A stretch of DNA of 64,000 nt from Rutidosis leptorrhynchoides (lineage: Eukaryota > Streptophyta > Magnoliopsida > Asterales > Asteraceae). The first letter of the stretch is position 1. Each line of letters begins with the position of its first letter. Of the stretch, positions 51,017-63,730 are shown one piece after another. The translations under genes and the position numbers were made by a program. Below the pieces are notes generated by a model. It was not told the DNA's origin. It was given only the letters and a program-made list of their open reading frames with translations, and searched no databases. The stretch is from NCBI RefSeq assembly GCF_046630445.1, contig NC_092341.1, forward strand, positions 260,327,001 to 260,391,000. Reading direction: 5' to 3'.

Positions 51017-52249
51017 TAGTTGTATCAACTTATAATTCCCAAAGATGTAAGTCTGAGATTATAACACTTACGGAGTATTAAATTTATGTTAATATTAATT
51101 ATTAATATTATTATTATTAATATTATTAATATTAATAGCTATACTAAAGTTGTAATTACTGTTAACTAACTTATTGATGAGAAAAGCAACACTATGTATC
51201 ATATATGATTAATATTCTATTTGGAATTTACCAAACACCTCGCCTCGCGCTTGTGACATGAAGCTTTAATTAAAGAATCGAAAGAACTTACTCAATCAGT
51301 CTAGGGCTAAATAAGATTACGATTACGAAGGCTAAACATAATCCAAGTTTCTACTTGATTCTTCCGAAGAACCGAAAGCGAAGCGCTATGCCGGGGCGAG
51401 GGACTGAAAAAACGGTAGTGAATATCAGAATACGAATAATTTTGTAGGTTCAGTGATAGGTTTATCTTTATATAGTTTCAGTGATTTTGTTTTAGACAAA
51501 ATTGCTTAAATGGTCTCTGTGGTCTGTATTAGAAATGTTGCTTTAGTTCCTGTGGTTTTGTTTGACGTATTTCGTCCTTGTAGTTTGCAAATGTTGTTGA
51601 TTTCGTCCTTTTGACTGACGGCCGTTAAAAAAACCATTAAATTCAATCACATGCTACGCACATGAGAGTAAAAATGTCATTTTACGTTATCTCCTTCCTC
51701 ACTTTTATCTTTATCCTTAAAGATGAACAAACCCTATTTATTCATTTTCTTCAGTAACAAATCATATAACCTATATTCATATCATGTATCACCATAACTC
51801 AAAAAATTAAAATTAAATGAAGATGCAAATAAACATAAACAAAATTTAATTAAATTTCTCTTGGGTCACACATACAACTTGCAATACACCAGCAACCCTT
51901 ACCAAAATTATCAATAACTTCTACTCTTTCATAACATTTCACACATCAACCCGTCACACTATCGCCGACCCAAACACAACTAAATTTCTGATGCGTAATT
52001 ATGACTTTAAAAATGCAATTTAGAACAAGCTTTCTTCACGCAACAGATCTGAACACGAAACTCCCAATTTGTAACAGTAACAGCCCCAAAACAGAGTATA
52101 AAACTCTGAAATAATAACACAAAGGATAAAGAATTTAAACCCCAAATTGATAAATATACCACCACAATCAGAGATCTAGAAACACTCCAAACCTTCAATT
52201 ACAGCCGATAAAGATTCCACCACAACTATAATATCATATATGAAGATTT
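51017..52249. other. Intergenic DNA with a dispersed-repeat block
   Basis: No gene seen. About 51495-51690 contains phrases such as GGTCTCTGTGGTCTGTATT, TTTCGTCC and a CACATGCTACGCACATGAGA stretch, resembling the block at 12010-12215. An imperfect GC-rich inverted repeat (CACCTCGCCTCGCGCTT near 51237, and GCCGGGGCGAGGG near 51391) brackets an AT-rich segment. Confidence 0.4.
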
Positions 52250-54925
52250 GGATTTCACCACAATGTTTGAAAAAGTAACACCACAAACACTGATAAAGAA
52301 ATCACTCTTAGCCACAAGAATCAAAGATTCGTAAAGACACGGAGATTTTGTAAATAGATAAGCTCTATCAAACTTTCATTCATTCATCAACAAAGTTTTA
52401 CAAATACAAGAGCTCTCTATTTATAGGAGAAGCATATCAGCTACTTTCTAGATAAGACAAAAGCATAGAAAGGAAAAGGAGACAAAAAGGACAAACAATT
52501 ACAAACTAGCCAATAAGAATAAAGGACATAGTCTGCAAAAGGCCTGCCATTTTGTAGTGCTCCTTCCATGATAAAAAGCAGCCAATGATATATGAGAATC
52601 TTCCTTGGACAGCTAACATTCTAGAACAGCCACGCACGTGTTAAGCGCATGACCTGACCGGTTTATTGAAAGCATAAGATAAACTTTGAATCGTATCTGC
52701 AAGTTAGCCTTTTAGAATGAAAATAGCATCGTGTGCTGGTTGAACTAAAGTGCATTTGCTGGTTCGGCTAGCTGGTTTTTCTTAATTGCTGGCTTGTCTT
52801 CAACTATCAAAAACTTTATTCATAAAAACTTAACTACTTCAGTTTAAGTACTGGAGTAGGGTAACCCCTGAGCCTCTTAAACCAGCTTCAAAAACACTTA
52901 GATGATAAGAAAGATATGACAACACGACCATTGCTTGACAAGATTCGGGTGTAACATCTTTTGAGCTTGTGCTGGTTACGTTGCTGGTTACATTGCCCAA
53001 CTCACCCGCATCATCCTCCCCATCTAAAAGGAACTTGACCTCAAGTTCTCGAGGTTGTCATCTTCCTAGTAAGGCATCAAATCACCAACTTTGAAAGTGC
53101 TAGAAACAGCTCTATCACCAGGTAGCTCGACCTTGTAAGCATTATCACCAACTTTTTCTAACAACTTGAATGGACACTCAGCTCTTGGCATCAGCTTGTT
53201 CTTTCTTTTTGCTGGGAATGTTTCCGTCCTTAGATGAATCCAAACAAGATCACCAGGTGTAAAAGTGGACAGCTTTCTGTGCTGGTTAGCTTTAGCCTTG
53301 TATTGCTGGTTGGTCTACTCAATTTGTGCCTTCACCTGCTCATACAGCTTCTTCATTTCTTTTGCCTTTGCTTCTGCCTCAACACTTGCCTTAGGCTCAA
53401 TTGCAAAAGGAACAAGATCAATGGGTGTGAGTGGATTTGCACCATAGCAGATTTTAAATGGTGATTTTTAAGTGGAGTAATTAGGTGCTCTGTTGAAAGC
53501 AAATTCAGAATGTGCAAGCTTCAAATCTCACTTCTTCAAACTTTTCTTCACAAGTGTTCTTAGCAGCATTCCCACAGTTCTATTAGTAACTTCAGTTTGA
53601 CCATCAGTTTGGGGATGGTGAGAAGTGCTAAATAAAAGCTTTGTACCAAGTAACTTCCATAATGTCTTCCCAAAATAGCTTAAGAACTTTGTATCTCGAT
53701 CAGACACAATGGTTTTGGGAACTCCATGAAGACGAACAATCTCTTTGAAGAATAAAGCAGCAACAATAGTAGCATCATTGGTTTTGTTGCAGGCTATGAA
53801 ATGAGCCATCTTTGAAAATCTATCAACAACAACCATAATTGAATCTTTACCTCGCTGAGTTCTTGGCAATGCAACAATGAAGTCCATGCTCAAATCTTCC
53901 CATGGCTGGTTGGGAACAGGAAGAGGAGTATACAAACCCTTGTGAAAAGCCGACTTAGCTTGAAAGCATGTAGCACAACGATTAATCACAGCTTTAACAT
54001 CTTTATCCATACATGGCCACTAAAAGTGTTCATTTAGGATCTTCAATATCTTGTTAATCCCAAAATGACCAGCTAGACCGCCTCTGTGTGCTTCTTTAAC
54101 CAACAACTCCTTGATTGAACTTTTGAAATACACAATTTGTTGCCCTTGAATAGAAAACCATCATGTTCAACATAATCTCTTTTAAACTCAGTAGGTGAAC
54201 AATTCAAAATTGGAGCAAAGTCTGGATCACTTTCATATAACTCCTTTATAAATGAGAATCCAAGAACTTTAGCTTCCAGAATTGATAATAAAGAATATAT
54301 CCTTGATAGAGCATCAGCAACAACATTAGAAGTACCAGCCTTGTGTTTAGACACAAATGAGTATATCTGTAAGAATTCAACTCATTTTGCATGCCTTGGA
54401 TTTAGTTTGTGCTGACCATTAATGTACTTCAATGCTTCATGATCAGAAAAGAGAACAAACTGCCTTGGCTTCAAATAATGAGACCAGTGATCAACAGCTC
54501 GAATGATGGCATAAAACTCCTTATCATAAGTGCTATAATTTAGCTTGGACCCATTTAGCTTTTCATTGAAATAAGCTACTGGTATTTTGCCTTGCACTAG
54601 CACAGCTCCAATGCCGACACCACTTGCATCACATTCAAGTTCAAACAACATATTGAAATTAGGCAAAGCATGTATAGGTGTTGAACTTAGCTTTTCCTTC
54701 AATGATTCAAATGCAGATTGAGCAAAACTGGGCCATTCAAACACCCATTTCTTCAAACAATCAGTAATTGGAGTAACAATTGTGGAGAAGTCTCTGATAA
54801 ATCTTCTATAAAATGAAGCTAAACAATGGAAGCTTATGATTTCAGTGATAGAAGAAGGATTAGGCCAAGACTTGATTGCTTCCACTTTAGATGGATCCAT
54901 TGAACTGCCTTCTTCTGAAACCACA
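52250..54925 (-). mobile_element. Chromovirus-type Ty3/gypsy remnant (3' half)
   Basis: A minus-strand element with RNase H (about 54924-54380, with LFSDHEALKYINGQ), a spacer, then integrase (about 54010-53530, with [12 protein letters not shown] and [10 protein letters not shown]). A polypurine-like GATGGGGAGGATGATG at about 53010-53025 is followed by a probable 3' LTR down to about 52250. The LTR has TATAAATA near 52422-52429 on the minus strand and repeated AACCAGC motifs. It is broken, with about four or more interruptions, and its 5' half is not seen. The integrase style ([12 protein letters not shown]) suggests a non-Tekay chromovirus. The LTR limits are approximate. Confidence 0.75.
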
Positions 54926-57793
54926 TGTAACGACCCATCAAAATCGCTATTGACGCAGTACGTTATTCATTGATTTCACAGTGAGTTTTTGACCTCTATA
55001 TGATACGTTTTGATAAAATATTGTATTCATTAATTAAATAACTTTCTAAACATAGAAAGTTATAAATATGTGGGCGAGTGCTTAAGTATAAGCAAATCCC
55101 CAAAATACATAAGTTTTAATAATACAGGTTAACATCACAGTCAAATTATTTATTACACAACATAGTTTTGTTTCGAACAATACCCAATATTTTCTTAGCT
55201 ATAATCCGTTTGAAAACCCGACTTAAAACACCCATGCATAACCTTGTTGTAGTATGATACCAATAACTTGAAAATAATGAAAATAATATATATGTCTGCG
55301 TTTGAGTGTGTGGGAGTCAGAGGTCTGGAAATTAATTTATCTATGGTGTAATTATGTAGATGTGTCTGTGTGTAGTTTTAAAAAAATGAAGTAAAATATA
55401 TAGATGCCACTCCTTGTTCATTTCTCACGTGGGGTAACATACAAGAACAATTTCGTGACATTTTCTTGTTTCATTCTATCATTTTTCCAATTAGGTCCCA
55501 TTTTAATATTAAAAAAATGCTACGTTTAAAAGCAAGTAGGCAACCGTGACATTTTTTTAAAATAGACGTGTAGTCATGGACCTATATCCAACTTGTGAAT
55601 GTGCATGACTAAATTATTGTTATAGTTTTCATTAATAATTAATAGTTAAAGTTAGTCAATGAGTAGACACATGTGTGTCGATGAATTCATGCATAATTTA
55701 ACGCCCTTAAACGAAATTTTATTTTATTTTTTATTTTTTTAAAAGAAGGTGACCACCCAGACCAGTGATAAGCCGCGACGCGGCTAGACTGGGCGCGGCG
55801 CGACCATGCAAAGAAATACATATCAATTTTTCAGCTCTCCTGTTATCAAAATACGCCAAAGGGTTCGGCGCGGCGAAGGGGCTCGCGACGCAGCCCTGTG
55901 CTGTCGCTGGTACTGAACTTTAACTTGCTTTAAAAATCACAATTCCACCATTTCTTTCTCACCCAACACCATTTTAACAACATAACACAAAAACAAACTT
56001 AGTTAAACAGTTTCTTACATCATCAAACATTACGAAAATCATTTAGTCATGAACGATACATTTACACATCTTAAACATAACATTTAGTCCAAATCTCAAA
56101 AGAAACATAGTTTATGAGTATAAAAGTCTTAGCGTCGATAAGCGGTATCAACAGAGCTAGATTCAAAATAGGGACTTGCACTTCCACTTACTATAAGACC
56201 GATGCTCCGCTATCCTCAAATAGGCTCCTTACCTTCACGATGTCCTTTCGTTCCTATTAAAACATAAACATAACGTAGGGGTAAGCTTTCATGCTTAGTG
56301 AGTTATAGGCAAATAAAAGAACGCATAACATTAAACATAAACAATACATCATTTAACCCTTCCAACCCGAAGGTTACCTACTTACTATCGGATCCGATTC
56401 CATTTCTTACCATAGACACAACTTACTAAGGTCAACCTAGTAATTGTGCCTAAGCTAAATATGACCATAGGCATACATATATGCCTAAGCTAACCTTATT
56501 GCAATGCATACATACATAGACATCCGAAGTGTCTAAGCTAAGTCATACCATAGACGAGATCATTAAGCAAGCTCAATGACCTTGCCTAAGCTAATCATCA
56601 ACCATAGATACCATTATTAGGCATGCCTAATAATCATATCTAAGCTAACCATCTAGTGCACTTAGTCGTCGCCCTCTTGCACAGATGAAATTTGGGAACA
56701 ATAAGCCACTCTTAACCCGCTCAATTTACCCCTTATAAACTCACCTTGGTTAAACGAGATTCCTTGGTCACTTGAAGTTCTTTTGTCTTGATTAGCACCT
56801 ATACATGATCTAATCTTGTCATTAATATAATTCAAACGAATTTACATCTTTCAAATGCTTACAACACTTTCATATTCTTACACATTGGAACTTAATCTTT
56901 CTTAATCCCCTTTTTAACTTTCCATAATACATGAACATTCATAAAATATCATTTTCCCTCAATACACAAGTTCTCTAATTTAATCCATACAATTAAGAAC
57001 TTATCATTCTTAACAACAATTACTTATGAAAATTTCAACAATTCAAAACATAAACTCTCTTTTCACAATTTAGCTAAATCTCATAATCATCTTCATTGAG
57101 GCATTTCATCAAACACCTAGTGTGCATGACTTGATTATAGACTACAAGCAACACCAAATTCACCCTTTTCATTTCACACATTCAAATAGCAAGTTCATAC
57201 ATGAACTTACATCCAAACATCAATTAAAATTCGTTTTTAATCATACAAATGTGCACACTCACAATTATAATAACTTATAAACTTGAGATTCACATAAAAC
57301 ACCCAATTTAGTGATACATAAGACTTAGAAGTTCATACCTTGTCTTTGAGAATTATGAACCCTAATTGTGCACAAATGAAGAAGAGATTGAAAGATTGCA
57401 ACTTGCTATGATGATCAAGGCACACTAGATTACATGAATTTCTACTTGCATGTGCTTAATTCTTTCAATTGAGGATTTCTCCTATCCTCTTGATGCTAGT
57501 CGACACACACACACACACACACACTAGCTCTCTGGACTTATTTTTTTGCAACTGATAGAAATTTCCAGCATTTTATAAGTTTTATTTAATTATCTTTGCC
57601 TTATTTGCACTTTCTACCCTCCTCACCAAAACCATAATATGGGAGGTCCTTAAACTAACTTTGCATCTCTAGTCCCTTTTAACTTAACTAACAAATCTTA
57701 AATATTATCCATTTTTATTATACAGAATAACACTTACATAAAATGTAACAATAATAATTATAAAATATTGCCTTAATTAGTTGGGGTGTTACA
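54926..57793 (-). repeat. 3' LTR of the Tekay-type remnant
   Basis: 2868 bp, TGTAACGACCC to GGGGTGTTACA on the plus strand. It shares the GGGGTAAGC and GCTTAGTGAG signature (about 56276-56303) with the solo LTRs at 12477-42260 and 61309-63725. It contains GC-rich palindromes at 55771-55785 and 55793-55802. Confidence 0.85.
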
Positions 57794-59548
57794 ACTCACC
57801 CCCCGTTAGATTGTTCGCGTCCTCGAGAACCACTCTTGGTGCAACGATGGATAATACTTCATAAGCAATTCTTCGGGTTCCCTTCGGAACCCTTTCTAAA
57901 TTGCCATAGAACCTTTAACAACGTCACCGACTTATTTCTTAGTTGTTTAAACTTTTGATCCAAAATCTTTATTGGCTTTTCCGCATATCTTAGCTTATCG
58001 TCAACCTCAATTTCATTTAGTGGGATATACGTTGATTCACCGCCAAACACTTTCTTAATTGTGACACGTGAAACGTGTCATGTATGTTACTCAATTCATC
58101 GGGCAAGGCCAAACGGTAGGCTACCTTCCCGATTCTTGCAACTATCTCAAATGGTCCCATAAATCTTGGACCCAACTTTCCCCTTTTTCGAAAACGAATT
58201 ATACCCTTCCACGGGGAAACCTTAAGCATTGCCTTATCACCCACTTGAAATTCTATCGGCTTCCTTCTTTTATCCGCATATGACTTTTGTCGATCTTGTG
58301 TCGCTTTCATTCTTTCACGAATTTGATCTATTATTTCGGTTGTTTTTTGCACTACTTCCGTGCTTCCTAATTCCCTTTGACCCACTTCACCCCAACATAT
58401 TGGGGTCCTACACTTTCTCCCATAAAACATCTCATAAGGTGCCATTTCAATGGTAGAATGATAACTATTATTGTATGAATAGTCAACTAAAGGTAGGTGA
58501 GTATCCCAACTACCACAAAAATCAATGACACACGCCCTTAACATATCCTCAAGAGTTTGGATATTCCGCTCACTTTGACCATCCGTTTGTGGGTGAAATG
58601 CGGTGCTTACATGCAATTTGGTGCCCATCTCTTCTTGAAATTTCCTCCAATATTGCGAGGTAAATCGAGTGTCACGGTCCGAAACAATGGAAATAGGCAC
58701 TCCATGTCTTGCAACAACCTCCTTCATATATAATTTAGACATTGTTTCCGATGATGAAGCTTCTCTTATTGCCAAAAATAACGCACTCTTAGTCAATCTA
58801 TCAATAATAACCCAAATGGCGTCATGTTGCCGAGGGGTCTTAGGCAACTTGGTCACTAAATCCATCGTGATATGCTCCCATTTCCATACCGGTACCTCTA
58901 GTGGTTGAAGTTTACCATACAACATTTGATGATAGGCCTTTACCTGGAGGCAAGTAAGACACTTATGAACATACTTTACTATATCTCTCTTCATTCCTAG
59001 CCACCAATAATCTTTCCTTAGGTCCCTATACATTTTTTTGTAGCACCGGGGTGAATCGAATACCTAGATTTGTGAGCTAAGTCAAGGAGCTCACTTCTAG
59101 CACCACTTTGTAAAGGTACCCAAATTCTTCCATATCTAAGCCTTAGACCACGGGAATCTACCATAAAATCATTAACTTGCCCTTTGATCCTTTCTTTCCT
59201 CACGTTTTTGGGGGTTAATGCTTCATCTTGCGCTGCTCGAATACTATCGAATATTTGGGGTGATATTACCATGACTAAAATCGTTACCTTAATTGGTTGG
59301 TGGATCGACTTCCTACTAAGTGCATCCTCCACCGCATTACCCTTCCCGGGATGGTACAAAATTTCACAATCGTAATATTTCACCAAGTCGAGCCCTCTCC
59401 TTTGCCTATCATTTAAATCTCTTTGATCGAACAAGTACTTTAAGTTTTTATGATCGGTATAGATGGAGAACTTTACACCATAAAGATAATGACGCCATAT
59501 TTTCAAGGCAAAAACCACGGTCGCTAATTCTAGATCATGGGTGGTGAT
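54926..59548 (-). mobile_element. Tekay-type gypsy remnant (3' half) inserted next to another gypsy remnant
   Basis: Minus strand: RNase H (about 59548-59200, THDLELATVVFAL and TDHKNLKYLFDQ), integrase (about 59030-58150, HGVPISIVSDRD), a chromodomain-like tail (about 58050-57860), a polypurine tract at 57794-57807, then a complete 3' LTR at 54926-57793. The 5' half is absent. It has at least two breaks. Its LTR end abuts the coding region of the remnant at 52250-54925, as expected for insertion into it. Confidence 0.85.
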
Positions 59549-61308
59549 GTGCTGGATCATAACCTTTATTTATGAACGGATTTGAGTTGTTTTGTTACAT
59601 GAATTGATTTATTATATATATGGTGTTTTAATGAATTCGGGTTGATTTCACACATATATAGGCAACTAGTCCTATCCGCGTAGTTTAGTTTTAATGGTAA
59701 ATCCGATTCTTTCCACAGGGAGATAGAGTGTTTAATGTTTTTTAATAGTCTTTGATGTTAAACTAGTTTAAAGGGGGTTTTGGATTAGGAATTATATAAT
59801 ATAACAATAAAAAAATAACTTAATTAAACTAACTTACTTGATAATTGGAATTTCAAGATTACAAGATTTATAATCATTAAATTAAAAGTGAATTAAATGA
59901 AATTACCACTATTTATGATAATACAATTATATTGCTGAATGGTAAAAAGTAAAAATAATAACTGGTAATGTAATTAAATGAGAGTGTTTACTTAAATGTT
60001 TTGCCTCTAGATTCATGGATTGTTTTGAGATTAAGCCTGATTAAAATGTTTTTATATATAACTTATATTTTCTTTCGAAATTATAAAGTTTTAACTAACT
60101 AAATTAAATCTAATTTTCATCGGATCTTATTTAGATAGTTAACTATACCCCAAGTATTTAAATTGAGACCTAACCTAGTTTTGACTTTCGCCAAAACCTT
60201 AAATCGTAACGGTTTCCCTTTTTACAATTTCACTATTATATAACTAATGATATTACCCAAACCACCGAACCTTATTTCTAAATTGGTGTTAATAACTTAT
60301 CCATAAGTTCGTCTAAACCACTTTTAGTGTTAAAGCTTAATTTATATTAATAGAAATAAACTTCGCTATTTATATCTAATAAATTAAGTGATAAGGATTA
60401 AATATCTAATTACATAACAATGGTTCTTTTAGCTAGGCACAATGTTAAAAATACTCAAGTTACATTTTAATATTTACAAATGATAACAATCCATTTCACT
60501 AGGGCTCTACATCTAAGCAAACACTATAGGTAATTAGCTACTCATTATAATAGGACGAACATAAAAATATAAATATACAAACATAATAATAACAATAATG
60601 ATAATGATAAAAAAATGATAACAATAATTTTTGTAGAACAAACTTACGAAAATATTCACTTTCATTAACTTCAAATGGTAGAAAATTACAATAACAACAC
60701 TCTTGCACCCGAACAATAATACCCTTAATCACGAATAATACACCCTTAATATTGAAACTATCCTAATTCTTGAACTTGAAATTAATACGAAACTTAAAAT
60801 AATGGATACGGAGTAAAATAGAAAATAATGACAGTAGCTAATTGAGTGTGTTGTGTATTCCTCCAATATCTCTAATCTATTTTTTTTCTTGTGTCCCCCA
60901 AATCTCTGTCATAATGCTCCATAATATAGCCTCAGAATTTTTAAGTTAATCAATTGTTTAATCTACATTATGCTCTTGTCTCTATAAAGTTTGATAAAGA
61001 ACACATAAAATATTGGAAGTGTGGTTGGTTTCTTCGTATTATAATTGAAAGTCCATCTCAATTCTGTAAAGTACTGTAAAGTAGCATATTTAATTCATCC
61101 ACTAATCCATTTGTTAATATAGAACTAAAAGCATGGCATTTGAAGATTGGTTCCAGCCCAAAAAGAATTATTATTCTTCTTAAAAGTTGACAGACCCACG
61201 TGGAATTTAGATCTGAATCTGGCCTCAACATTACGCGTTTCGCGTAGTACTGCACACGTTCCGCGTAAGAGTAAACTGAAATCTGGAATTTTGTCACAAC
61301 ATTACGTG
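59549..61308. other. AT-rich DNA without recognised genes, probably an old repeat
   Basis: No coding region seen. Segments such as CAACTAGTCCTATCCGCGTA (about 59657-59676) with TTCCACAGGGAGA (about 59712-59724), and TTAGCTACTCAT near 60535, are of a kind I associate with dispersed plant repeats, but I cannot assign a family. Confidence 0.35.
61232..61246. repeat. Palindrome in the target of the solo LTR
   Basis: TACGCGTTTCGCGTA, perfect 6-bp arms around TTT. A related CGTTCCGCGTAAGAGTAAA follows near 61258, and a third version brackets the solo-LTR insertion. Confidence 0.9.
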
Positions 61309-61371
61309 TGTAACAACCCGACTCCGTTTTACCAAAAACACGACCTAAAAAAAAATTCTGGGACAGTACAT

Positions 61372-61448
61372 CTGGACGGCGTCCAGTTATCTGGACGGCG
61401 TCCAGCTCTGAAGGACTGGACGGCGTCCAAACCCTTGGGACGGCGTCC
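61372..61448. repeat. GGACGGCGTCC palindrome cluster, inner LTR end
   Basis: Four copies at 61372-61386, 61391-61405, 61417-61429 and 61438-61448. The first two extend to 15 bp (CTGGACG-G-CGTCCAG). Two more lie at the other LTR end, 63467-63481 (TTGGACG-G-CGTCCAA) and 63489-63499 (central A). Confidence 0.95.
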
Positions 61449-62072
61449 AAATGAACTAAAAGTTCCTGATCAGTTTTTCAATTTCACACGAGCGGAAAAC
61501 CCGCTTCCCGACACTTTTAGATGAAACAGCTTTCACAACACTTCATATTAAGTAAAACTAAGAGATTTCCACAATGAAAATAAGTTTTACAACACCGGGC
61601 CCATAATGACCCATTTTACAAATAATATAGCGATTTCGACCCATTTATATCTTTAGACGAATTAGGACTCTACAACCCAACCCGATACCAAGAGCATAAT
61701 CCCGAGGACTACCAAACCCCCAATACGCATTAACATATCCAAAAGCTACCCCATCGAACCCAAGCACTCCTAAGCATCTAGTCTAACAACTAGTTAGCTT
61801 CAAAATACGATACCTGTAAAAAGGTAAACAACGAGAGGGGTAAGTATAAAGCTTAGTGAATGCAATAATTATACATATACATATATAATCTACTTACCTG
61901 CAAACACTTACACAAATACCGCATACATGCTAGCAATCTAATTAGCATACCATCGCAAGTATAAAGCTAATAATCTCCCATACCATAAGCTAGCATAACA
62001 AATAGCATATATTCATCACAATATTAAATGCTAAATAAACAACACACACAATATGGTTAACCATTCTCGTGT

Positions 62073-62380
62073 CATGGTGCTACCGGCTCTTTGGTTCACA
62101 CCATACGCATTTGTCATGATGCTACCGGCTCTTTGGTTCATATCATAACTCGAGTCATACTCACGCTAGAGTGCTACCGACTCTTTGGTTCACACTCTAA
62201 CAACGCTAAGGTGCTACCGGCTCTTTGGTTCACACCCTAACAAATCATGATATAGTGCTACCGGCTCTTTGGTTCACACTACAACACACGTACTATGACG
62301 CTACCGGCTCTTTGGTTCACATCATAGCACGCCCGCACATACTATGGCCCTACCGGCTCTTTGGTTCATACCATAGCATA
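62073..62380. repeat. Tandem stem-loop array, 7 units, solo LTR
   Basis: Units of about 45 bp share the core GCTACCGGCTCTTTGGTTCA (one unit with A for G) and are closed by different complementary stems. The stems are ATGGTG/CACCAT, ATGAT/ATCAT, AGAGTG/CACTCT, GGTG/CACC, TAGTG/CACTA, CTATGA/TCATAG and CTATGG/CCATAG. Confidence 0.92.
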
Positions 62381-63730
62381 CAAATAAATATATTACATAC
62401 ATATGCATATAATCATTCCACTCACCTCGAAATGCTCGCACAAGCCATATATGTAAATCGCCTCCAAACGCAACCGATCAAACCTTTTACCTATAATGTG
62501 CATATAGATATACAAACAATCAACATACATTCTCTACGAGAGAATTCGACTTCATCACCCTTAACCAAGGGTTTGTACCTACCTCCACAAACCGCCCATT
62601 TAGACACCTAAAGTAAACTTTACCAATTACCACTACGGGTGGTAATTTCGACCCATCCAACAAGTACAATTTAACCAAAATTATATTTGATACCATTTAA
62701 GCTCATAAAGGTCTTAATAAAATTGTTTATCAACCAATTAATCCAAATTTAAAGTCATTACCAAATTTGACCCATCTCATTTCACCCGTTTTTGACATAA
62801 GTCCCGAAAACGCCCAAAATCACTAACGACTAGTGATTATAATTTCAAAACACCAATTAACACCTAAATCAAACATTTATATACTTGGTTCATCAAATCT
62901 TGACCTCATATCTTAGTTTGACTCCAAATCAAGGTTAACACCCATTTTAACCAACTAACATGTTCTTATGAACATCTAAGTCACCAATACATATACAATC
63001 TAGTGATTAACACCCAAACCAATGACAAATACTTCCAAATTTGTCATCTAACCCTAAACCCACAATAATCGGTTTCACTTACACTAGCAATACAACAAAA
63101 CCCCCAATTTCATGAGAAATGGGGTTTAGAACCCTAACAAGCTCAAACCCTACATGAACAAGAATCATAACAATTAAATTCGGGGTTAGAGCTTACCAAC
63201 ACTACCAAAATGTAGCCGTGAACGAAAGGAACAACTTTGACTCTCGAGCTTTGGCGAGAACCGGGCTTCTTCCTCCTAGATCGGAGTTTTCTCACACTAA
63301 AATCATCCTCTCTCACTAGAATATGTTGGGAGTGTTTTGTGTGAGTGAGAATGAGCTCCAATGGAGTTCTAGATCAGTTTTGATGATCCCAAACCGAACC
63401 CAAGTGAAAAGACCCAAATACCCCTTTTAATTTGAGTAAAATAGAGCTGCTGGCCCGTCAGGCCTCTTGGACGGCGTCCAAAAATGTTGGACGACGTCCC
63501 AATGAACTGAGTCTGAAACTGAAACTTGTTTTGGTCATAACTTTTAAACCGTAACTCCGTTTTCGACGAATCAAATATCGTTGGAAACGTAATGAGATTT
63601 CCTTTCTAATGGTAAGGTTTTAGAACCTCAACTCCAACTTTATTTAGGATCCAAATATATGCTTACATGCCTCGTATTTCGAATGACATTCGAAATAACG
63701 CATAACTGAAAAATGGGGTGTTACAACGCG

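Larger units (their letters stand above)
61309..63725. mobile_element. Solo LTR of a gypsy element
   Basis: 2417 bp, from TGTAACAACCC to GGGGTGTTACA. It is flanked by ACGTG (61304-61308) and ACGCG (63726-63730), a 5-bp target duplication with one transition. No primer site, coding region or second LTR was found. The length and long shared stretches make it a sister of the level-0 LTR at 12477-42260. By comparison with the Tekay-type elements the sense strand is probably minus. It contains a 7-unit stem-loop array and two clusters of GGACGGCGTCC palindromes. Confidence 0.85.

Noticed and set aside
61058-61450. 130-codon minus-strand protein
   Set aside because: It crosses the solo-LTR boundary and palindrome cluster and has no recognisable features.
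62073-62380. CRISPR-like repeat-spacer array
   Set aside because: A plant nuclear retroelement; the repeats are inside an LTR and the variable parts are short complementary arms, not spacers.
62225-62611. 128-codon plus-strand protein with repeated Thr/His segments
   Set aside because: A translation of the stem-loop array; period and content come from the DNA repeat.
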